A stretch of DNA of 64,000 bases from Persicaria tinctoria (GCA_037127255.1 JBANSL010000009.1:28030475-28094474), one strand, 5' to 3'. Positions 47,351 through 60,400 are shown, counted from the first letter of the stretch. The notes: generated from the letters alone by a model not told the origin. Numbers and translations: made by a program.

Positions 47351-48537
47351 ATATACATGGAACCACCTCCGGGTTTTGTGGTTCCAGGTAAGGAGAACAT
47401 GGTTTGTAGGTTAAAGAAATCTCTCTACGGCCTAAAGCAAGCACCTAAACAATGGTATGAGAAATTCCATAACATTGTGTTGAGTTTTGGATTTGTGGTT
47501 AGTGGATCTGATGCATGTGTTTATACCAAGATGTACAATTCTGGTTGTGTTATTGTGTGCCTATATGTTGATGACATGTTGTTGTTTGGCACTAACATGC
47601 ATGTGATAAATGAAACCAAAGTTTCTTTCCTCTCGCTTTGAAATGAAAGACTTAGGTGAAGCTGATGTGATTCTAGGTGTTAAATTGACTAGAACTAAAG
47701 ATGGCTTTACTTTGTCTCAATCCCATTATGTAGAGAAGGTATTGAAAAAGTTTAACAACTATGATGTGACGCCGGTTAGGACTCCATATGATGCTACCAT
47801 AGAGTTAGTGAAGTACTCAGGTATAGGTGTTTCCCAAGAGGAATACGCTAAAGTGGTTGGGAGTCTAATGTTTTTGATGTACTATACTCGGCCTCACATA
47901 GCTTATGCAGTAAGTAGACTCAGTAGATATACACATAATCCTAGCAAAGAACACTGGATTGCACTTAGAAGGTTAATGAGATACCTTAGAGGCACTCTTG
48001 ATTGGGGATTACATTTTGAGGGTTTTCCCTGCGTTCTAGAAGGATATTGTGATGCAAAACTAGGTAAGTGAGACTGATGAAATTTTCTCCACTAGTGGAT
48101 ATGTTTTTACATTGTGTAGTGTAGCTGTCTCATGGAAATCTGCAAAGCATAGTTGCATAGCCCGATCAAGGATGGAGTCAGAGTTTATAGCTCTAGACTT
48201 AGCAGGGTAAGAGGCTGAGTGGCTGAGAAGCCTACTGGTAGATATACCAATGTGGGGGCATCCAGCTCTTGCGATTTCTCTACACTGTGACTCACAGGCT
48301 GCCATTGGAGTAGCAAACAGCGGAGCGTATAATGGAAAGAAGAGGCATATACGCATCCGACATGAGGCTGTGAGGCAGTTGATAAGAAATGGGGTACTCT
48401 CTTTAGGGTATGTGCGGTCAGAGAGGACCATTGCGGATCCATTGACCAAAGGACTTTGCAGAAGGCTAGTCCTTGAAACGTCGAGGGGAATGGGGCTAAA
48501 GCCCGTGAGAGGAGGAATCTGTGGTGGAAACCATTAA
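47351..48537 (+). pseudogene. copia reverse transcriptase (second half) and RNase H
   Basis: It resumes exactly where the frame was cut: IYMEPPPGFVVPG, then LKKSLYGLKQAP and the catalytic CLYVDDMLLFG. A frameshift near 47620 leads into [20 protein letters not shown] and [20 protein letters not shown]. The RNase H part has a stop after CDAKLGK and another after IALDLAG, then LHCDSQAAIGVAN and TIADPLTKGL, ending CGGNH. It is inactivated by at least one frameshift and two stops. Joined with 34812-37165 it accounts for most of a copia pol; the lineage within copia is not assigned. Confidence 0.9.
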
Positions 48538-49121
48538 TGTGGTCGAACGCAAGCCATGGAAAGACTTCTATGAGATACACATCTCCCATTCCTATGGCAA
48601 GTGTATAATGAGGTTGAGCTAACGCTCTTAATGATTCTATAGCCCAGGCATTGGGTGATCCTTTGAGACGGACTTGATAGATCACCGAACAACAAATGAG
48701 AGGTTGAGCCTTAGAGCTCTTAATAACTTCATAACCCATTATGGGGGTATTCTGTATTGAGACAGATATGTTGAAGTTACCTACGTGAGTGTGAGGGATT
48801 GGCAACCCTCCAAGGTGAGACTTAGGGCAGTCCTCACTAGAACACTCATGAGCACCCAAGGTGTGCCAAAACTTGGATGTCTTATGTGATAAGACTTAGC
48901 GGAACATTACAGGACCCCGTGGAAGGTGTGTGTTGCTGGTTTACCCCAAAGTGGAGGAATTCAAGGCCTCTGGCCATTCGCTCTATCTAAGAAATTGCCA
49001 GTTTCACTATATGCTGATTCAAGTCGCAAGACATCAACATTTAAGCACTAACCTCGACACGCTCATAACTTGTTTTCAAAACCTCAGTTTTTAAACCCTT
49101 CTATCTGCATTTGTGGGGGAT
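48538..49121 (+). other. copia 3' untranslated interior with polypurine tract
   Basis: Non-coding sequence between the RNase H stop and the 3' LTR. TTTGTGGGGGA directly before 49122 is the polypurine tract. Confidence 0.75.
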
Positions 49122-49865
49122 TGTTGGAATTAATGCATATAGAAGGTGGGTTTTAAGGAAGGTTCCATTTGGACTTCCCACATCCCACATGGAAAGTTCA
49201 AGGGTACCCTAAAGGGTTTTTAAGGAGTCTCTTCCACTACCTACATTGAGAGGTTGAGGAGGAGATAGGGCACCCACACGCGCGCCCGCCGCCGTACGTC
49301 CGGCTCGGCTCGTGCTCGTGCTCCGAGATGGGAGTTGGAGTTATCTTTTCCACTGGAAAATTATCTTTTCACTGGAAAATTATCTTATCCGCGAATATCT
49401 GTTTTTTCACTGGAAAATTATCTTTTCCGAAATCTTTTAAAACCGTTTTCGATGAGCTCAAATCTTATGTTGATAGACTCGAATCTCTCCTTTGCTTGCG
49501 GGCGAAGGAGGATTTCGGAGCCTATATAAGGAGGGTTAGGGTTTCGCTTTTCAACACACAGCGAACATAATCGCCTCTCTCCCTCTCCTGTTTTCTCCTA
49601 CCCTTTTCCCGTTCTGAGCGCCTGTTCCAGTTTCAACTTCTCTCCCTCGAGTGCACCTGCGAGAGAAGACGGTGAAATCCTTGGGGGACGTTGTCTCGCA
49701 TACGATCTGCACCACTGTCGGGGGCAAATACGTTTCTCATTCAGTGGCTCCCATACTACGCTTCACCGCAGCCCAGCCCCTTCACAGAAATGAGGTTCGG
49801 CCTACATCCCTAACGTGTTTGCTAGTTGTTGTATTCACAGGTTCTAGTAGGGTCATTATCCAACA
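49122..49865 (+). repeat. 3' LTR of the copia element (744 bp)
   Basis: It starts TGTTGGAATTAATG and ends CATTATCCAACA, with matching TGTTGG/CCAACA tips. It is followed by the target duplication ATTCT. Confidence 0.9.
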
Positions 49866-49870
49866 ATTCT

Positions 49871-50149
49871 TTAACATTGTATTATAAAAATAACATTCCT
49901 TTGTTTATATAGTACTGAATTTGATCATTTGCTCTAACGAGGAGGTATTTGCTTATGTGATGTGTCTTGTTATCTTATTCTAAGCTAAGTGGTTCAAATG
50001 TTATTATTATTATTTGTGTTGGGTGGGCGTCTATATCCTAGTATATATGACTTAATTAAGTCAAACTTATAGGAATTAGTCGATAATTTCAGAGGGGATA
50101 TGTAATTTTTTTTTTATACAAGGCAGAATTTTGGGAGATGTCAGATCCT
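49871..50149. other. no recognised feature
   Basis: AT-rich flank between the copia element and a LINE relic. Confidence 0.35.
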
Positions 50150-50690
50150 ACTAACGCGCCTCCCAATGACGTCTTGTTGGACAAGGGACAGAAACACTAG
50201 ATGTGATGTAAGAACTCCATGATCCATGAAGTGTCTGATATGAGCAACCTTGTCAGCAACTCGATTGATTACCAAAAGATATGAGAACAAGATGCTCAAT
50301 CAAATTGTTGTGGTCAAAACTGTATGTCCATGACAATCATTTCAATCTCCCAAGGGCAGTGTCAGACACTGGAAATTGTCTTGATAACAGTGAGATTGTC
50401 ACCCTCAACCTCAATACATTGCATGCCTAATTCTCTGGCAGCCACAAGCCCCGAGTGAAGCACCAAGATTTCGACCATCAGTGGAGAGACGGAACCGCAC
50501 TATGAAGATCCAGAATACACGACCAACTCGGTGTGATGACGGATAACAAACCCAATTGAGGCCAAACCGGAGGAGTCTAGAACTGTGAAAATTGATCTTG
50601 AAGTGGTTGATCGCTGGTTTCAACCATCTAATAGTTTTCTTGCGTCTGGTTGTTGGTTGTTGCTGAGTCATTGTAGTTTCCATGTCTTCC
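50150..50690 (-). pseudogene. LINE RNase H-like domain relic
   Basis: On the minus strand one frame gives WLKPAINHFKINF. After a frameshift another gives LVLHSGLVAARELGMQCIEV and EGDNLTVIKTISSV, then remnants of CPWEIEMIV and of the VADKVAH motif. These are the ordered motifs of the plant RNase H-like domain, as at 27767. Several frameshifts and stops show old decay. Confidence 0.6.
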
Positions 50691-50999
50691 CAAAATAATG
50701 TTTTGGAGTCGATCTTCTACTTGTTACAGTAGCTGTAGTAGATATGATTATTGCTTCCAAAGTTTTTCTTCCCTTTCTTTGTTCAATCTCTGGTTCGTGG
50801 GTGTCGGGTGGGTGGTCGGAGCAACCTGTCATCACCAGTGTAGCCTTCCTTTCCTCTTCCCTTTCCCGAAAATTCGAACAGAGAATTGGAGGGGGGTGAT
50901 GAACAATGAAACTTTGGGTTCGATTTTTGTTTCTTTTAACTTGTCCGGTCCGACCCTGATTTTAAATAAAAAGAAAACCAGTTCGATTCAGTTTTTTTA

Positions 51000-52886
51000 G
51001 TGTTTGAGGTTTGGATCCGATTTTAAAAAGAGGTTTGGGCCTATTTCCTTTTTGGCCTAAAATTGGTATAGTGTAAGTAAAGTTTTAAGAACTTTATTTA
51101 TTGATATAATCCACTCATATTAATATTTTTTATAAATATTAAAATGAGTGGATTATATATTATATGAAATTATGACCTTTTAAAATTATTGAGATTTAAA
51201 ATATATTATTTGGACTTAAATTTGAAAAAGAAATTTGAAAAATGTCTTCAAAGGTTGGAAATCGGTTTATTAAATTAAAAAGAGGATTTTTGGAAATACC
51301 CTAACCTTGTCGGATTTGTTTTGAAATAATAATAAGCTGATTAAATGATGATGTTTCATAAATGGATTTTGGGTCAAGTATAATTTGATAAAGTTATTTT
51401 GAATGATGATTTGATCTAACTTGAGATTTGAAAGGTTTTGGGAAATCTTAGGAAATTGAGTTACTTTGTCTAACGTGTTGAATGGCTTGATAACTTGTAT
51501 GTGTGTAAATTACGAAAATCATGTTATGATGTGTTAAGATATGATATATGAGATGATGATACATGTTACAAAATGTTATTATATGATATGATGATTAGTT
51601 AAACCATGATGATGAGATGTTGAGATGATACTTGATGAGTTATATTGAGATTATGCAATGAGATATGAGATGAACTTGTGACGATGATATGAAAGTGATA
51701 ATGATGAGATATGTGGTTGTATGAACTTCTGTGTGATATTATATGCTTTGTATAACTCTAGAAGTAGACTCGTTTATGTTAATTATATCTGTTAGGTGAT
51801 CATCTGTGAAGTATTGGATTGATGTATTCATGGTTGTTGCCTTTTTCTGTTCTGCACATCCAGGTAAGTTCCTTAGGGACTTATTCAGGTTGGACTCTCA
51901 TGCTTGCTGTCATGTAGTATACTAGGTGTTGCATGTGCATGAAAGCATGATCATGTAGTATCCTGCTTAGGTTTGCACAATTCGAATGAGCATCTGTTTA
52001 CTGTATGTGTTTGTAGAGAACGACCGTTAATTATGAGTCTTCGAGTCTTTTGCTAGGGTCATATAGGACAACCCAGCTCCATTGGGTTCGTTTCTCTCAA
52101 GTCATTGGTCATGATACTATATTCTGAGAAATGAAATAAAGTGAGCATGATATATGAGATGAGCATGAGATATATTATTATATGACGAGCTGGCACGAAC
52201 TCGGCTAGTGTCTGCACTAACGAGAATGGGTGCAGAGGTAGAAGAGGGATATGACACTTGACATTCTGTGTAGGATCCTAAATTTACAAGTTTCTACATA
52301 TATAAACTGCTAGCATGCTTGAGTGTTTACTTTATCGCACTGCATTAGAATCATCTTTATTAGGTATAGCCGATATTATGTGGCCACAGCGAGGTCTTCA
52401 GGACCCGCATGCGTGGCTTGATTTAATCCCTTCCTTCTTCTATGTTTTAGGTATATATGCACTCTAATTACGCATGCTTTTGCTTATGGTTGTTACGTGC
52501 TAATGTGGCGAGGGTTTTGCCATGGGCGTATGTAGAAAGAGACTGACTCCTCACATTATACTCTTCTTTGGGTACTTTTGCTACTTATGCACTTTGGTAT
52601 TATCGTTTTGACCCGGCTCTGCCGTTGCATCCCTTTTGTATGGATTTTATGACTATTTGATGCTTTTAGACTTCAATGGTTTCCCGCTACTTAGATTATA
52701 GAACATGTACAGGTGTGTAAACACCGGGTCTCCAACGGAACTTACGCTCTTTTGTGTTCGAAATCCCCCTTTGCATACTGACACTTTGTTTCGAAACTTT
52801 TCGACCCGTACTTGGATTGCATGATCCGAACGAAGGTATCCAACCTTTCGGAATGTAACTCGAATTTATTAACTCGGACCGTTACA
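51000..52886 (+). repeat. diverged LTR related to that of the 12098-22934 element (left end uncertain)
   Basis: Many words recur in the same order as in the young LTR: the GTAAGT...CTTATTCAGG block, CATGTAGTATCCTGCTTAGG, AATGAGCATCTG, GTCTTTTGCTAGGGTCAT, TTTTGACCCGGCTCTGCCG, CCCGTACTTGGATTGCATGA, and the end CGGACCGTTACA at 52886. No second LTR or interior follows, so it is a solo or truncated LTR. It lies between two pieces of a minus-strand LINE. The start is unclear and no target duplication was found. Confidence 0.7.
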
Positions 52887-53040
52887 GATTTTCCACAATA
52901 GTTTCATCTGTAAAGCTTTGTTGATGTATTTAGATTTATGGAGTCCTATTCCACTTTTTTTTTAGGCTTGCATATTTTTCCCAGCCAATCAATGGTTTGT
53001 AATTGTAGTCTTTGTTCCAGAAAAAAAGATCGATTTATTT
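52887..53040 (-). pseudogene. LINE reverse transcriptase downstream region relic
   Basis: The minus strand reads IDWLGKICKPKKK and, after a frameshift, KSKYINKALQMKLLWKI. This is the segment after the reverse transcriptase of plant L1 elements (W..ICKPK..GGLG, then MNKALLAKLLWR). Together with 50150-50690 it suggests one LINE interrupted by the LTR. Confidence 0.55.
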
Positions 53041-53236
53041 GGTCAAGTTCCGTATGGATATCTAATGTTAACATAAAACATTACATCACATAGTTTGGTT
53101 TCATGGTTAAATTTGATTTAATCAGTACTGATCATCCTTGTTGTGATAAAGCATTTGCCCTCCATTTCGTCAATTAGGTTCTTTTTTTCCCCTATAATTT
53201 CTTCAAAGGTGTCGCAATTAACTCTAACATTAATAA

Positions 53237-54650
53237 TGTAACACCCCTTCTTAGAACACCGAAGTGATGTTGCAGCGCCATCAATTACGCAGACTTTAAT
53301 GTCTTTGTAACCGCCTTAGGTTTATAGGGACATGCAACCATACTCCCACAAACAAGATGGTAGTAAGCAAATATTAAATAAGCGGAAGACTTTGATTCAA
53401 AATAACATTCTAAGATAAATTAAGTTACCCAAAACAAGGGGTCCAAAAACAATAACCGAATTGATGAAACAGTAGCAGCGGAAATAATAAAATAAATCTC
53501 ATAAATTATGAAAGTTTGTACCTTAAGTCAAAAACACAATAAATTGAAAACTATGAAATCCTTTATTCTTCAGCGCCTCAAGACCGTTTACCTAAACCTG
53601 TGGATTAGTGGATGAGGTGTAGTATGCAAACCAGGGACCCCAGCCGTCCAAAGGAGAAAAGTAGGACGGTTAGTCTTTTTACGACTAGCAAGTAGCAGAA
53701 AGTAAAATGTTCAAAACTCCGTCTACCACCCATTGACCATAAAAGGGTATTGGTGATTGTAGACTAAAATATAAATTAGGAATAAATATTTATGTGGAAC
53801 CTGACTCATTTCGTTAAATAAAAACATTAACATAAAAGGATGATCCAAAAGGATCGAGTGTTTGAATGGGATGTGGATCCGGAGATCCTAGGGAGTCATA
53901 TTCTGAGTATGGAAAGAATATGATATTATACACAACATTATCGTTTACTTAGGACAAGTGATACCGGCCTCGGCCGCATATACTTGGCGGATGACCTACT
54001 ACCCTTAGGTAGATATACCCATTCGAGAGATTTGCCATTTCGAAGGGGCATCTCATGAGACGTTTATAGAGAAAGGTATAACTTAACCTTGACCTGACTT
54101 TACCCTTTTCCATTATTTAAGACACACACCATAATAACAACAACAACAACAATAATAATAATAACAATAATAATACACACGTCATGGTTACTAATTCACA
54201 ATTACATCCTAGGTGACCACAAAGGGCATAATGTACACTTTAGATCTTTAAAGTGCACGAAATAATATCACTGACAAGTATGGATATTCAAAACCAATAA
54301 TATACCATACTTAACTAGCATGAAAGAAACAAAATGAACAAATCATGCTTTTTAGGAAGGTCGGGAATTTCATATAATTTTCTCAAATCATGTGATCAAA
54401 CTATATTTACCCGAGTTGTCATGCTATGTGAGATTTAAGAGTTGATAAATAGCAACAAACGGAACTAACTTGCATATTTATCACAAATTCATAGCATGAA
54501 ATTTATAAGGGACACAAAAAGACAATAATTGGCAAAAAAGGCACGAAACTGCAGAAATGCACTGATTGAACCAAACTACTTGCCTTAATCCGACGAAATG
54601 CTTATTCGTGGTTGAGGAAAATAATTTGATATTGGACCTGGGATTTTACA
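53237..54650 (-). repeat. probable solo LTR on the minus strand
   Basis: On the minus strand it starts TGTAAAATCCCAGG at 54650 and ends GGGGTGTTACA at 53237, similar in style to the TGTAAAGG...GTTACA LTRs elsewhere in the window. There is no coding sequence. The flanking five bases (AATAA and ATATT) do not match, so the boundaries are tentative. Confidence 0.45.
54131..54176. repeat. AAC/AAT simple repeat
   Basis: A run of ACA, AAC and AAT triplets. Confidence 0.85.
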
Positions 54651-55709
54651 ATATTTAAAAAGGGTTTAGTTACTTTTCATAAATCACGGAAACGACCCCG
54701 TAACTTTTAAAAAGTGAAAACATACCCTTGATTTCTTCCGAAAGAAACCCAAATCTGTACCCAAGCAATCTCAGGAGCCAATAAGGGATGCCAAATGATT
54801 GAATAAGAGATATGGGTTAGCATAAGATCGACTACGTAATCGAAACTTGATAACTTGCGAAGATTGGAGCGGATCTTACCCAAACGGGACTCGTAAACGT
54901 CCAAACTTCGAAGATAAGATCCCTTGGTATGATATGAATCTGGAAAGGAAGGATTTTTATGAGTTAACAGGCCATGGGTCGAAAGAGAGAAAGAAAAACG
55001 TACGAAATTCACGTTTTTCTGCACAGCAGAAAACTGCTCACCAGTGAACTTGGAGGCTTCGGTTCGGGCAACTCAGAGAAGTTTTGGGAAAATTAAAAGA
55101 TATTTCAGACAAAAGGTACTGCAGGGTTTACGTCAAAGTTTGATTCGACGGCTTCGGACCCCTGTGATGGTGGTGGCACAACCCGAAAAGAGGCATGTCG
55201 ATCACTTTCTGTAGAAACATCCGACGTTGTTTCGGACGTCTTTCCGTTGAGCTGCTGCGTCGGGGCTTTCACGGTGGCTTCCTGAGTGTTGTAGGAGACA
55301 TGTGGTGGCGGTCGTTGGCATTGGTGTCGCCGTAATCGCAGTCGAAGGTGATCGGAGATAGTCAAGGTTTGTGATCTCTGGCTAATGTTTATGGCTTTTC
55401 AGAGAATCCTGGAGAGGGAGATATGGCGTATGTTTGATAGGTATGGGAAGTTTGCAAGGTCCTCTTTGATTTTCTCTAATCGGATCCCTTGATAATAGAG
55501 ATTTTATGTTGAAAGATTTGGATAAAGATGGCTAGTTATCACTTGGAATTTTGTTTACAAAAAAACAAACCCGATCTCACTTCTTCTTCCCGTAATGAGA
55601 TTTTGAAAGGGCTGACATTGGGCCGGCCTAGAGATTCGGAATGGGCCAGCTAAGAAGGTGGGTGTATATATATACCTATACCTCTATGTATATGTACGTA
55701 ATATATAAA
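54651..55709. other. no recognised gene
   Basis: Contains a GC-richer stretch (55100-55370) with an 86-codon minus-strand frame that I do not recognise. It may be part of a retrotransposon LTR or interior. Confidence 0.3.
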
Positions 55710-57457
55710 CTAGTGTAATACCCGCGCCATGGCGCGGTTGCGATGGAAAAGAATTAATGAAACTGAATTAGTTAAGTTGAATTGTATAAGAAAATTAATC
55801 CAGAACATAACAGAAGTGATAAGTAATAGTTATATTCTTCTTTTTTATTGACAAAATGTAACATATATGTAAAATACAACAACAATCCATAAAAATATAA
55901 ATCCTGGCATTTTGTTCTGATACTCATACAACCTAGGTAGAAACAAAATCAATGGAGCTGCTGCTTATGTTCTTCCAAAGTGAGGTTGCAAAACACAAAA
56001 AAAAAACAGATTTGTTTTATATTCATAAGAACAAACAAAGTGGATTAAAGAGATAAATAATACCAGTATATAATTAGACATTAGACATCTCCAATAAAAG
56101 AAAAACCAGGGCATGTCTATTAAATTTCCACGTTTGAACACATTTTATAGGGGAGGCATTGTAACACAGACATTGAAAAACGCAACATTAAAAGTGTAAG
56201 CAAAAATAAGTTGATTCAATAGTACCACATTACCTCTTCCAAACTTCTTTTCTTCAAGTTACATATATTAAAATCAAATAAGGATAGGCTCCTTGATTTG
56301 TACCGGGCGATTGTGCAAACCATACAATATATCCCTTTGTACGCCTGAAATTCCAAATTTTCAAGATAAAATTTCCATCATATCAATATTGTCTAAGAAG
56401 ATACAAAAAAAGTCAAAGAAAGTAATAACTTGATCGATTTAGGATATGAAATGTGTACAAAAGCAATAAATAACCCGATTTAGGGGGAACTCAATTGAAA
56501 CTGAATTATCTAGACAAAAATTAGAGTTGATGGAATCTGGAAGAACCATAGATGAAGCCATTGAAAAATCAAAGAAGCCTGATTTAGGATTGAATTGTGA
56601 AAGCTAAAGGAGCACATACTTGATTCAACATGCACGGATCATTCACTCCAGCGTCGTACTGGATTTAGGTTTAATTGATCCCCATAGAAGACACTATAAA
56701 ATGTTGTTCATGCGATATGAATTGATGGGATGATGGGGAAGGGATTAGTATTTATAACAGAGGGAAAATGGATAAAACCAAATCATAAGTGATTTTTTCA
56801 GAAAATAGGAAGAAATTTAAAAAATAACAAATGGGTAATGTGATAAAAACAAATCATTGCCATAGAAAAAACCTTAACAACATGATTTTCAAATGTGATA
56901 AAAACAAATCATTGCCATAAAAGACTGAACTTGCAAGTTGCAGCTGTAGTTGTACTTACATTGCTTGGACAACCCATGTTGAATCATGAAATGATACCTA
57001 AGTAGTAATCAATCCTGCAATCTGCCATAATACAGCAAAAAGTTAAACAAATAGAAGACATATGCATATGGCCAAAGTAGAAAAGGCACAAATCACAAAC
57101 CAAAGTACCAGGAGAAGTAAAAACCTAAGATAGTCTTATAATAGTAGAATTTCACCAAAGACACAAAACCATATATTAAGATATTATATCGATAGATATT
57201 TTGAATTAAACCCAATAGTTAGTAAATGGGTAAAAAATGAAAATTAAAAGAAAAAACGTGATTGGTTAAAAGGGAGTGGAATAAGGAGAGAGCGCCACGT
57301 CAGCGGAAAGTATACGAAATTAAGTAGTTATATAGATAGTTAGTAAATGGGTAAAAAATGAAAATTAAAAGAAAAAACGTGATTGGTTAAAAGGGACTGG
57401 AATAAGGAGAGCGCGCCACGTCAGTGGAAAGTATACGAAATTAAGTAGTTATATAGA
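55710..57457 (-). mobile_element. non-autonomous Helitron (minus strand), 1.75 kb
   Basis: The minus-strand 3' end at 55710 reads ...GTATTACACTAG and is followed by T. The perfect 16-base palindrome CCGCGCCATGGCGCGG lies 12 bases inside. The 5' end at 57457 begins TCTATATAACTACTTAATTT and is preceded by A. Both flanks fit insertion between A and T. A second copy of the 5' end lies at 57336. No Rep/helicase coding sequence and no captured exon was recognised. Confidence 0.75.
57217..57457 (-). repeat. two tandem copies of the Helitron 5' terminal segment (about 121 bp each)
   Basis: Copies at 57217-57336 and 57338-57457 are almost identical. Each carries AACGTGATTGGTTAAAAGGG and the terminus TCTATATAACTAC on the minus strand. 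The arrangement parallels the six-copy array at 22975-24236. Confidence 0.85.
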
Positions 57458-58018
57458 TACGAAAATAGATTTGTATAAATATAACTAGTTGCCTATTAAT
57501 TTACCTATGAATAATATATAAATAATATTTTTGAAAAGTTTATTTATTTAAATAATAGTCCAGACTTTTATTCAATTTAAATTACATAAATTAAATATTT
57601 ACAATGAGAAAATATTTTATCTATTTAAATCAATTCTTTTTATTTTATGTTAACTAATATAATTATTCTAAACCATTTCATCATATATTTTATGTGATCT
57701 AATAAAATTTAAATTCAACTTATTTTACCAAATTTTATATAAATTAAGAGGATTTATTTATTTATTTATTTATTTTCATTAAAACTGAAATACCCAACAA
57801 TACTTTGGGGTATTTCAAATAACAGGACAACCTAGATATTTGTCAAGAGATGTGTTACTTGTGATATGTAAAATACTTTTGGATTTTGTGTTTCTGTTGA
57901 TTTGGAACTCATAATGTGACTTGGAATGCTGATTTGCTGAAATTCACCTTTTGTCAAGATATACATCAGTAGTCATCATTTATTTGTTTCACTTTGTTGC
58001 ATGATTCTGTGCTTGCTT
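57458..58018. other. no recognised feature
   Basis: Very AT-rich DNA. Confidence 0.4.
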
Positions 58019-59160
58019 TTACAATGGAAAGATTATAATATCGTCTGCAAATGAGAGGAAGGGAATTCTGGTTCCTGGTCTAGTTATGTCAAAGCCTATT
58101 GTTTTCTTGGATTCATCAGATGTACTTTGTAATTTTCTTGCAAGGATTTCTGCACCAATAATGAAGAGGTGTGGTGAGTTCGGATCTCCCTGTCCGAGCA
58201 CGCGGCTAGGCCTGAACATATATGTAGCCCCATCATTGACTAAGACGGAGAAGGATACAATTTTGATAAATTATTCAATCCATGTGATAAATTGGTTGCA
58301 GAATCGAAATTTGGTCATAACTAGATCATAAAGTCTCATTTGACTCTATCGTATGTTTTTTCCATGTCGAGTTTAGTTGTCATCCAACCTTTCTTTCATT
58401 TTCTTTCCCTAAACGAGTGAAAGATCTCATGTGCTATCAGGACGTTGTCTTGAATGGCTCGGTTTGATACGAAAGCTCCTTGTAGAGGACGAATGATTTT
58501 CCAGAATACAGTTTTCATTCTGTCAACAATAATCTTGGCTATTATCTTGTAAATAGTGGATTATAGGCTAATTGATCTATATATTGGTTAGTTGTGTGTG
58601 GGTTGTCACATTTTGGTATAAGTGATATGAAGGTTTAATGGATCTGTTTTAGCATTCTTTCCGATGTGAAGAAGCCTTTACCTGCTTTGATGACATCTGG
58701 TCCTACAATGTCCTAATACTTTTGATAAAATTATGCTATCATTCCATCTGGTCATGGGGATTTGTTTTTCCCAACCGAGAAGGTTGCTCGTTTGATTTCA
58801 CTGTTGCTCACTGGTTTCGTGAGCATTTCATTATCCTCCTTCGTGATCTCTGTGTTTATGAGCTGAAGATATTCATTAAGTATTACCATGTTTATGCTTC
58901 ATTTCTTGAATCTTTTATCAAAGTCATATTTAATTTCTCATAATATACTTTCTTCTCCTACGATGACTGTGCCATCAGTTGTTGTTATTTCCCTGATTGT
59001 TTTTCTGTTTCGTCTTCATGTCGCTACTTTGTAGAAGTAGCATGAGTTAGTGTCAGCTAGTTTAAGATGTTTGATTTTAGCTCTCTAGTTCCAATAGACC
59101 TTATGATACTCCAATAATTTTTCATTTTTCCTGAGTAATCATATTTGTGTAGCCTTTGCT
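58019..59160 (-). pseudogene. L1-type LINE reverse transcriptase relic
   Basis: Reading right to left with several frame changes: an endonuclease-RT linker (LADTNSCYFYKVAT, then GTVIVGEE) is followed by KNKSP-PDGMIA, WDIVGPDVIKAGKGFFTSER, TFISLIPK, a degenerate IYKIIAKIIVDRMK, LQGAFVSNRAIQDN-type motifs, RVLGQGDPNSPHLFIIGAE and the catalytic LSFADDIII (FADD). This is the order of an L1-clade reverse transcriptase. Stops and frameshifts show it is dead, and both ends are missing. Confidence 0.75.
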
Positions 59161-60400
59161 AGGTCATCTCGTGTCGAGCTGTTGCTGGGGGGAATGGGTT
59201 GAAAGTAAATTCCGTTCTTGTAGATCCTTATATGGACAATCAAGACGATTTAAGTAGACCCAAAAAGAGTAATCTCGTGGGTAGACCTCGAAAGGTAATC
59301 CCGAGGGAGCGGGCCAAATAGACAATCTCCACCGAATCCTTTTAGGCGTCAAAACTAACTGTTTAAGCCCTTTATAAAAGATATATGATTGTCTTGGATA
59401 GTGGCCAATGAGTCACTCAATTAAATCGAGTTTTTCTTTAACGTTTATTGCCCATATTTATACCAAAGGGCAGAACTACAATACCGTTGTAGGATAAAAC
59501 GTTTCCTATACAATAAAAGGATGGCATCTCATTTCATTATTGCATATATACATACATTTTTTGTGTTTCAAGTGTTTGTTTTTTTGATTGAGAGAACTAT
59601 CGAAAAAACTCATACCTTTCCAAGTGGATGGCAAGGGCCTTCTATAGCCACATGGGGTGGTAGTTTTTGGGTGGTTATGGTAGTTATGGTGGTTGGACGG
59701 TTACCCCTCAATAACTCCCCCAACCTCTAGCCCAATAAAGGCCCAATAAAATCTCAATAAGAACCGACCCAAATAAGGACAAGCTAGCATGATGGAGCTA
59801 GCATGGTGGAGCTAGGCCACTCACAAAATATAAAATGTGCATGAAGTTTATATGAAGTTGAGTGTAGTTATACATGATGTGAAATAGATTGTAGATCCAC
59901 GTATTGATCAGATATGATGTTTATCCCGCATCAATTATACAAAGATTTTAAAGCCTAAAATATAAGGTCAGTGGACTACTTCTATAACAAATTATTTCAA
60001 GACGTAACTTCATTGAGCTTAATTATGTGATGCACTTGTACCGTTTGTGTGCTTGTGCATGACTCCAGTCATTACTTGAATCGGATTTTATTATCGTATG
60101 GGAGTAGTTTAGCCTAATGGTCTGTTAGTTGATCTTAAATTAAGCTAGCTATAAAGATAATAAGTTGCTAAATCCATTTATCAAGTGTCAACTAGGTCAA
60201 TTCCCCTAGTTACGTTGCACTTGTAGGTGTATTGAGACCTGATATATGTAGCCATTATATGAAACCCCCCTTGGAGAATAAGAAAAGAGCCAAGAGGCCT
60301 AGAATACTAATAGATGAAATGTTTGAAAGTACACAAAAGCAAGAAAATCCAATGTTAACATAGCATAGAAAAGTTATACCCGAAGAGAGGCAACAAAAGC
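59161..60400. other. no recognised feature
   Basis: Unassigned; short frames only. A diverged tandem pair of about 60 bases (two copies with ATGTTAAC and TATACCCGAAG) lies at roughly 60335-60455. Confidence 0.35.

Larger units (their letters stand above)
34495..49865 (+). mobile_element. Ty1/copia retrotransposon, interrupted by nested elements
   Basis: The target duplication ATTCT lies at 34490-34494 and at 49866-49870. The 3' LTR begins TGTTGG and ends CCAACA; the 5' LTR begins GGTCGG at the same offset, so its first base is mutated. Gag-pol runs on the plus strand in copia order: gag, protease, integrase, reverse transcriptase, RNase H. The reverse transcriptase is split by the insertion at 37166-47350. 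The 5' LTR is truncated and fused to gag, with the primer binding site lost. Stop codons and frameshifts are present, so it is dead. Confidence 0.9.
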
